DNA of 64,000 nucleotides from Areca catechu. Taxonomy: Eukaryota; Streptophyta; Magnoliopsida; Arecales; Arecaceae. This document shows, piece after piece, positions 58,073 through 64,000 of the stretch (position 1 is its first letter; each line of letters opens with the position of its first letter). A program made the translations under genes and the position numbers. The notes below the pieces were generated by a model. The model worked only from the letters and a program-made list of their open reading frames with translations. It searched no databases and was not told the origin of the DNA. The DNA lies in contig JAHSVC010000034.1 of NCBI GenBank assembly GCA_021397845.1, positions 2,418,001 through 2,482,000 of the forward strand. Direction: 5' to 3'.

Positions 58073-58500
58073 TTAGAGTGCTTGTCCTGGATCATCAGAA
58101 TTGTCGCGCCGTTCTCTGATCTCCTTTGGCTTCTCCGATGCATTCCTGGTGGGAAAATGTACTAGGAGGTAGTAAGATGACATTACGGTCGAAATTTGTT
58201 CAGAGCAGGTCGTCCCCAGGATAATATTGTAGGCCAAAGGGGTCGGACCACCGTAAAATTGATCGTTAGTGTCTTCTGTCAAGTTCAATGCTGAGAGTTA
58301 CAGGCAGTACTATTTCTCCTTGATATCGACCTAGTTGCCTCCGAAGCCAGTAGTGGTATAGGAGATCTTTGTAGTTCACTTCTAGGTAAACACATCCGAA
58401 AGAATGCATCGTAAATCAAAGATCGGTCGAACTTCCATTATCAACCAAAACTTGTTTACATCGTAATTGGCCACAACGGTCGAAATTATAATAAGGTCGT
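58073..58500 (-). pseudogene. Element F protease remnant
   Basis: GGPTPLAYNIILGTT matches the second protease landmark (AYNAILGRP in G). Active-site region is broken. Confidence 0.7.
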
Positions 58501-58699
58501 CGTGCGGAAGCCAAACTCCGTGAGATCATCATCAGAGAAGAGGATGGCATTATTGTCCTTAAGCCGCTTAGGGACGTCGTCTTGTCTCTTCTCAGTTGGT
58601 AGGTCGATGTATCATCCCAATGCCTCCGTTGGTGGCCTCTGGTTTGGCAGTTCAGCTCTTCAGGAGCCAGTTGGGGAACAGTAGCTTATGAACGAGTCC

Positions 58700-60163
58700 T
58701 TAGCGACCAACATACCACCCAAGTATCCTCTCTTGATAAGACTCTCTATATCATCTCTCAACTGGATGCATTCTTCAGATTATGACCGTGGTCCCGGTGG
58801 AATTGGTAGTATTTGTTTCGTTCCTCACGAAAGAGGACGCCTTCATGGGACGTGACCGTTGGAGATAGTTTTCTTTCTCTATCTCCATGATTTTCTCGAG
58901 ACTGGTGAGGGGGTATAGGAGTCGAATCTCCCGCCCAATGCTATGGGCCTGGGAGGACTCCTTCGGCGGTCGGCATACTTGTTATTGTTGTTAGAAATAG
59001 GGGGTTCTTGTTCCCTATTATTTTTCTTCTTTGAAGGGGGTTCCTTCAACCAGTCGTCGGTTGGCCGCTTGCTCTTCGGCATCGGCATATTTTTGAGCTC
59101 TTGACAGAAGCTCAGCATAGCTTTTAGGAAACTTCTTGTCCAAAAAAAGGTGAGCCTAGATGTACAAAGCCCCTTCTTTAGTGTAGACATGGCCACATGC
59201 TTGTGAAATCGGGGATCTCGACGTGGCTGCATTAAATCTGGAGAGGTAATCTCGCAAATTTTTCCTTCATTCTGGTGGAGGAATAGCGTATCCGTATTTC
59301 GAGGGTCTTGCGATAGGTCCTGAATGCAAGACAAATAGTTTTCTCTAACTCGGAGAAGGAATCGATGGTACCTGAGCATATGCTCGAGTACCACATTCGA
59401 GCAGCTTTCTTCAAGGTGGCGAGCAGTTTCTAAAGGTGGCCGGGAATGCGAGGTAGTACACATCATATCCGAGATCCTTGGATCATCATATTGGCCTTAA
59501 AACTGTCTAGATGATCAAAAGATCGGAAGGTGCCGTCGTAAGGTTCCATCTGGGGAACCCTGAAGTGCTGAGAAACAACTTCGGCCAAGATGTGATCGGT
59601 GTAAGGGGGGCGCAGATCACACATTGCTAGATCGTTGTGATCCTTTTGCTCCCGGATTCTCACCATTTTCGATTCGATGGCCTTTAAACTTCCCATTGTA
59701 ATCGGGGAAAACTTGCTTTGGTGCTTTCCTCTAGGGGAGTAGTAGAGTTTCAGAAGAAGGAGAGGAGGTTAGCCTAGGCATTTTCCCTCTCTGCAGGGAG
59801 TCAACGAGCCTGGGCATTCCTGAACTTCAGCCTTCAAGGGAGGGTCGGAGGACGGAGGGAAAGATGTGTGGACCCCTCTCGAGGGGCTCTCTTCCTCCGG
59901 GATCGAGAGCTGTGCTGGAGATGGTTGGCTGATGCCCCACCTGGGAAAGCTGTCCTGGAAGTCCTGAACTATAGCTATGAGGTTAGTGACCTAGTTCATG
60001 AGGGCTTCGAACTGCTGTTGTCCCACAACATTATAGAAGGTGGGATATCGTTCTCTACCGGGGGTGCACCCACTTGGGATGGAACCGACTTCGACTTGTT
60101 GAGGCAATCTAAGTCTTCCCTCTTGCCATCATAAATTTCTTTTTTAGTCTTCCCTCTTGCCAT
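58700..60163 (-). pseudogene. Element F gag, frameshifted
   Basis: ATG at 60163 (MARGKTKKEIYDGKREDL). The gag core is at 59696-58879 in shifting frames: MEPYDGTFRSFDHLDSFKAN, KKAARMWYSSICSGTIDSF. The zinc-finger-like YQFHRDHGHN is at about 58800, with its last Cys lost to a frameshift. A 34-bp duplication surrounds the start (60127 and 60161). Confidence 0.82.
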
Positions 60164-60230
60164 CGTAAATTTCTTACTTCCCCTTTTTCAAGGTGGGGAG
60201 CTTAACAATGGATATTAAACAACTATCGCC

Positions 60231-60250
60231 CCTTACCTGTGTGCGCCAAT
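60231..60250 (-). other. Primer binding site of element F
   Basis: On the minus strand, TTGGCGCACACAGGTAAGG two bases after the LTR end, related to the PBS of G. Confidence 0.6.
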
Positions 60251-60251
60251 C

Positions 60252-61110
60252 TGTTGGCATGGAGTCCCTTTTCTGACGGGCGGAGCTACTGGATCGTAGG
60301 CCCGCTCCCTGATTCACCTGCAAAACAAATCCCTAACCGGAGTTGTTCCGGCGGAGGACACTCCGATGCCTAAGTTAGAGACGGGTTTCCAGCCATAGAA
60401 TGGGAAAGATTCTGAGAAGGATCAGATGTGAGAGGGGAAAAGACTCTAAGATTTTTAGCAGTATCTTGTGCCTTACCGGGAGTCACTACCTACTACCGTA
60501 TTTATAATGAGTTGATAGCGGCTAACGATTCCGTCCTTCTTCCAGCGGTATGATAGGGGAGTAACTCCTTCCCTCAATTTGCAATCGTGGATGGTTACTA
60601 AACGGTCCGAACAGACCGGGGGCGTTGCTGCTAGAGTAACAGCATCATGACTGCACTCTTGGAGATAGTCGATGATAACCGTTTTCATCCGTGTGTCGTA
60701 GAGACTGAGAAAGATCGGAATCTGTCTTTAGTTTCCCTCTTTGGGAAATCTGGTAGTTGAATTGGAAAACTATCTTCGTCTTCGAAACTCTTTCGAGACA
60801 GATCGGGATTACTTCCTCGACAAAGATCGAAGAATTATCTTGGACGTGAAGCGAAGTCGATGCCTTCGTCGTAATCCGAGATTGTGTCTTCGGTCGACAG
60901 CGAAGATCACACTTCAATTGGACCGGGGGCCCTGTCTTCGGTAGCGGCGTAGACTTGCTTTTCGGATGGAGTTAAGCATTTCGATTTCGACTTGCCATCA
61001 GCTGCACCAATTTCTTACAAACATCTTGATTAAAAATGTATAATTTAGAAAAATGTCTTCGAGGGGTTGAGTCGATGGTTGGCTTGTATTGGGACCGACA
61101 TATCCCAACA
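60252..61110 (-). repeat. Element F 5' LTR (859 bp)
   Basis: Same ends as 30232-31095 (starts TGTTGGGATATG, ends ATGCCAACA on the minus strand). It differs from its partner at many sites and small indels, so F is older than G as the nesting also requires. Confidence 0.93.
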
Positions 61111-61115
61111 TTAAA

Positions 61116-61637
61116 CTTTCCATTAGGGTTCACAGAATCAATTATCTCTTGCTTGGAAAAGGAAACCCGGAAACTCTTGATATTGAATAAGCTAGCAATA
61201 TGCGAGTATGAAAATAACTAAAATCGAACATTTAGTAGGGGACAGAAAACATAAAAAAGGGAAAACCGGAAACTCCAGCAAGTTACATGTTATGAAAATG
61301 GATGGAGGCGCATGGCAACCTGGACAGAGGAAGATTTTCACAGCCAAGAAAAATTCTACCTTGAAGCTTTTTTTCCAAGATAGTAATTGAGGAGAGGACA
61401 TCCCGTTAAGCAACCAACTTCATCTTAGGTGTTATAAAGCAATGGATGAAGGAATGGTAACACATTCCAAGCTTCATTCTGGGAACAGATGAAATTCTTA
61501 GCAGAAAGGGGGGAAAAAACATTTTGTGAATTAGAAATCAAGAGCTAAATCACCAAAACCTCATCAGAGACCCAAAAGCTCAGAAACAGAACACAAGAAA
61601 AGAAATAAAAAGTAAAGAGATTTAGAGAAGAATATGA
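61116..61637 (-). other. Probable host intron 1 piece
   Basis: Lies between the TBL exon and the F insertion, with no clear coding sequence. No retrotransposon similarity was seen. Confidence 0.5.
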
Positions 61638-61973
61638 TTAGAACCGAACCCTCCTTCCATTCTCTAAGCATTGGAACCCCTCATCCAACAACTTGCAATC
61701 CCTCGACTTAAAAAGCGCATACCTTTCGTCCCAAACCCACTCCCCCTCAAACCAATTGCACGCTCCTCCTCCTCCTCGTCCACCTCCACCACTACTCTGG
61801 CCAATCTCCACCCCAGTCCCTAGACGCCCTTCACTTCCCGCTGGTGTCATTCGCTGCCCAGCCGAGGATTGCCGCGACTCGAGTAGCAGTAGAAGATGAG
61901 AAGGAAGAAGATGGAAGATGGAAGAAGAGAGAGAGAGAGAGAGAGAGAGAGGAAGACGAGAAAGAAGAGACAA
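61638..61973 (-). CDS. Host TRICHOME BIREFRINGENCE-LIKE (PMR5N) gene, first exon
   Basis: The only likely host gene. The frame ends with the PMR5N signature: CNWFEGEWVWDERYALFKSR, then DCKLLDEGFQCLENGR. TBL proteins are Golgi membrane proteins that acetylate cell-wall polysaccharides (xylan, mannan, pectin), with PMR5N followed by a GDS/DxxH esterase-like domain. Here only the N-terminus is present. It begins with a Ser/Leu-rich segment partly made by a CT microsatellite, then HLLLLL, perhaps the remnant of a signal anchor, and a Gly-rich linker. In TBL genes an intron commonly follows ENGR; here the nearest GT (AGG|GTTCGG) is a poor donor. The rest of the gene was not found, so it may be split by a very long intron or broken. 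Confidence 0.7.
   Translation of the reverse strand: MSLLSRLPLSLSLSLSSSIFHLLPSHLLLLLESRQSSAGQRMTPAGSEGRLGTGVEIGQSSGGGGRGGGGACNWFEGEWVWDERYALFKSRDCKLLDEGFQCLENGRRVRF
61925..61952 (+). repeat. (GA)n microsatellite within the TBL exon
   Basis: Fourteen GA units; on the gene strand (CT)n, coding Ser-Leu repeats if the start at 61973 is used, or lying in the 5' UTR. Confidence 0.9.
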
Positions 61974-62411
61974 AGAAGCTAGAAAATACTAAAAAGGTTG
62001 AGTGTTGGGCTTAGAGAGAGAGAGAAAGGAGTAGCCGGATTAAGGAACGAACAGAGGAGGCAGAGCGTAGTAGGATGGACTTTTCCGGAGGAAAGGGTTG
62101 GGGTGGTGCCGTGGTGGGTACTTGGATGACGTGTGGGATGTGGAACGCAGGGCACGACACAGACTTTTTCGATTAAAATATTCTGCTTGATCGTTGACTA
62201 TCCAAAGAGACTACGGACACTATAATCATTTTTCTTTTTTTTTTTTTTGTTAATGCTGCTAAGCAAGATGTCTGTCGTTTTTTCTTCTTTTTTTTTTCTT
62301 TTTTTTTTGGCATTTTAAAGTTTAGAATTTATTTAAAATTTTAAATTTTTGGGGAATTAAGTGCAAGAGGGCCAAATTTGAAAAGATGTCCTTATATTTT
62401 TTTTTTAATCT
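61974..62411 (-). promoter_or_regulatory. Upstream region of the TBL gene
   Basis: Contains another GA run (62015-62026), GACGTGT (62127-62133, a G-box-like core) and T-rich tracts (62229-62310). No clear TATA box. It ends at the LTR of element H. Confidence 0.4.
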
Positions 62412-63328
62412 TGTTATAACTAAATATAATATAAATTATTGTGACAATAACTCAACTAACTGATCTGACGAACCACCTGACTATGATGAAATCAGAGGTT
62501 AACTATAACTAAGTGTTGCGGCAGACTATAATATTGTTGGAGACTGACTATGGCTAAGTTGGAGCTAAACTAAGATGAATGACTAAGATGGCTGACTAAG
62601 ATGTATGATAAACTATGGCTGAGTAAGCATGGAAGACTAACTCGGGAAGAGTAACTATTTACTGAGCAAGTCTGGAAAACTAACTTGGTCGAGGAAGTAT
62701 GAATCTTGAGTCCAAATAACTATGAACAACTACAAGTCCATTGACGTGACTTTCCTCAACATATGGCGGGCAAGTAATTCATCTGAAAATGAACCAGACT
62801 GACTAATTGCACTAAGATCTGACTAATTGAGTTAGTTGAATCATTGATCTTCAGAAATAATATATCTGAATGATATAGTGGATGCAAGATGAAGAAGCCA
62901 ACTATCTAAAGAAATCCGACTACATGGACGAAGAAGAAATAAGTTACCATAATAGAAAGCTATTACTTTTAACCAAAAGAGGTTAGCCTCAAACGAAAGT
63001 TATTATGCTCAACCAAAGAGATTATTTTCTAACAGAAATCAGTTATCCCTAGTAAATATAAAAAAGTAAAAAGGGAACCCAACATGTATGTTTTGGCTAC
63101 CCATGCTCACTTTGGCACTCTTGCCATCTTTTTCTTTTAGCTCCTACTGTTACTTAGATCATTCCATTGACTTGAGCATCAGAGTGTTTCCGTTCGAAAC
63201 CCAGCTCGAGAACTTTTTGCAGGTCTCTGCTCGAGGAAAACACCAAGGAGCAGGACCTCATCTCATCAAAAAAGCTAGCAGGACCGCCCGGCACCACCAA
63301 GCTTAGCAGTAGGTGATTATCTACAACA
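62412..63328 (+). repeat. Tat-like LTR of element H (about 917 bp)
   Basis: Starts TGTTATAACTAAATA and ends CTACAACA, followed two bases later by a PBS like that of G. Inside are worn repeats of the form GACTAAGATG/GAACTATGG (62440-62900), as in the LTR of G, and AATATAAAAAAG near 63055 as a TATA candidate. Its partner LTR is beyond the window. Confidence 0.7.
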
Positions 63329-63330
63329 GA

Positions 63331-63346
63331 TTGGTGCACCATATAG
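63331..63346 (+). other. Primer binding site of element H
   Basis: TTGGTGCACCATATAG; the first ten bases match G (TTGGTGCGCC) with one change. Confidence 0.6.
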
Positions 63347-64000
63347 AAAAAAAGATTCAGAAGCTAAGAGGATCGTGGTGAGGACCAGAGATCAATGCTT
63401 CTCAACTAGCAAATCAATGGTAGTTGTTCGCAAGCCTAGGGATAGATTAGGAGCTCAAAGAACTCCTTCCAAGGATCTAGGAAGCAATATCGAAGATAAA
63501 CTTGGAGCAACAAAGAAACTATACGAACTTTCAAAAAAGATTTAACAATAATTAAAAAAATTAGGTTTATGCTTGGATCTTTTCAAACATTTTCTTATCC
63601 TTTTGGTGCTTTACAACTTACCCTCCACTTTATTCCCTGTGGATGAAGATTCTATTACTCCATGCAGCAGAGCATTTAGGAGATGGGTGGTGTTGGATGG
63701 AGCTTGCCAGGACTTGCCACTACCCACCGGAACTCATGAGAGCTCATTCAATCTCTCTCCTAATTGAATGGCAAAGCTCTTTGATACATACGTGTGAAAG
63801 CCCTCAACCAAGCACAACCACGGATCTTGATCTTTGGTGACCCCAAGACCCATTCCATTATTTACACCAATGGCCAGTCAGTGATCATCCATCAGCTAGA
63901 TGCCCCCTGGAGGCATCCATCTACAGTGAGCATGCTTACTAGGCAATCATCGACTATTTCTTCCCTAATGGCAAGTGGGTCACCTCCGTCATTATCTCTG
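63347..64000 (+). other. Internal sequence of element H or unrelated DNA
   Basis: The first 200 bp look like a leader. Frames at 63573-63840 are open on two registers but match no family I recognise; gag should lie further right. Confidence 0.4.

Larger units (their letters stand above)
30232..61110 (-). mobile_element. Tat-type Gypsy element F, carrying nested G and D
   Basis: LTRs at 30232-31095 and 60252-61110 are of one family. TTAAA at 30227-30231 and at 61111-61115 is a perfect 5-bp target-site duplication. Order on the minus strand: LTR, PBS, gag, protease, RT, RNase H, second RNase H, integrase, tandem repeats, then antisense genes, LTR. Without G (17.2 kb) the element is about 13.7 kb, in the usual range for Tat elements with extra ORFs. 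The LTR termini (TGTTGGGATATG) are shared with G. Confidence 0.95.

Noticed and set aside
61208..61413. Short frames on both strands next to the TBL exon
   Set aside because: Too short, no similarity to the TBL domain, and the region reads as intron.
63573..63840. Two overlapping plus-strand frames near the right edge
   Set aside because: No recognisable motif in either; expected leader or gag-proximal region of H, so not called as a gene.

Overview
This is a gene-poor plant nuclear window made almost entirely of nested LTR retrotransposons. Plant origin is shown by Ty1/Copia elements primed by initiator-Met tRNA, SIRE-like gag, a Ty3/Gypsy chromovirus, Tat-type Gypsy elements with a second RNase H and antisense ORFs, and one host exon of a TRICHOME BIREFRINGENCE-LIKE (PMR5N) gene. 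The gag and LTR style would suit a monocot such as a palm, but that is only an impression. No intact autonomous element was found; every pol carries stops or frameshifts.

Left half (1-26069) is a nest about five levels deep. Copia A (+, 1-9002, 5' LTR cut by the window edge) sits in the gag of Copia C (-, 9003-14154). C also carries a solo LTR (9895-11067, TSD GGGTC). C sits in a chromovirus-type LTR (K, 14155-16598). K interrupts the gag zinc knuckle of a SIRE-like Copia (E, -, 16599-19221). E abuts a Copia LTR fragment (J, 25721-26069), which was also hit by the deleted chromovirus B (-, 19240-25715, perfect TSD CTCTA).

Middle (26070-30231) is old, mostly unassignable sequence with a decayed Myb/SANT-like remnant and a direct repeat. 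Right half (30232-61110) is a three-level nest: Tat-type Gypsy F (-, TSD TTAAA) contains Tat-type Gypsy G (+, 35090-52263), which contains internally deleted Copia D (+, 42434-47539, TSD TTAAT). F lies 3' of the first exon of the host TBL gene (-, 61638-61973), probably in its intron. A further Tat-like LTR (H, 62412-63328) lies about 440 bp upstream of that gene.

Two recurring systems stand out. (1) The untranslated leaders of Copia A, C and D share an ordered set of structured modules, ending in four hairpins with the same loop and covarying stems; two of the upstream modules also occur in the leader of chromovirus B. (2) Both Tat elements carry not one but two or three antisense genes between pol and the 3' LTR. 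One is long (N-terminal gypsy-type transposon domain plus coiled coil), the others are short, and all five share a C-terminal signature. Several have their own TATA box, and introns are visible in the long ones.
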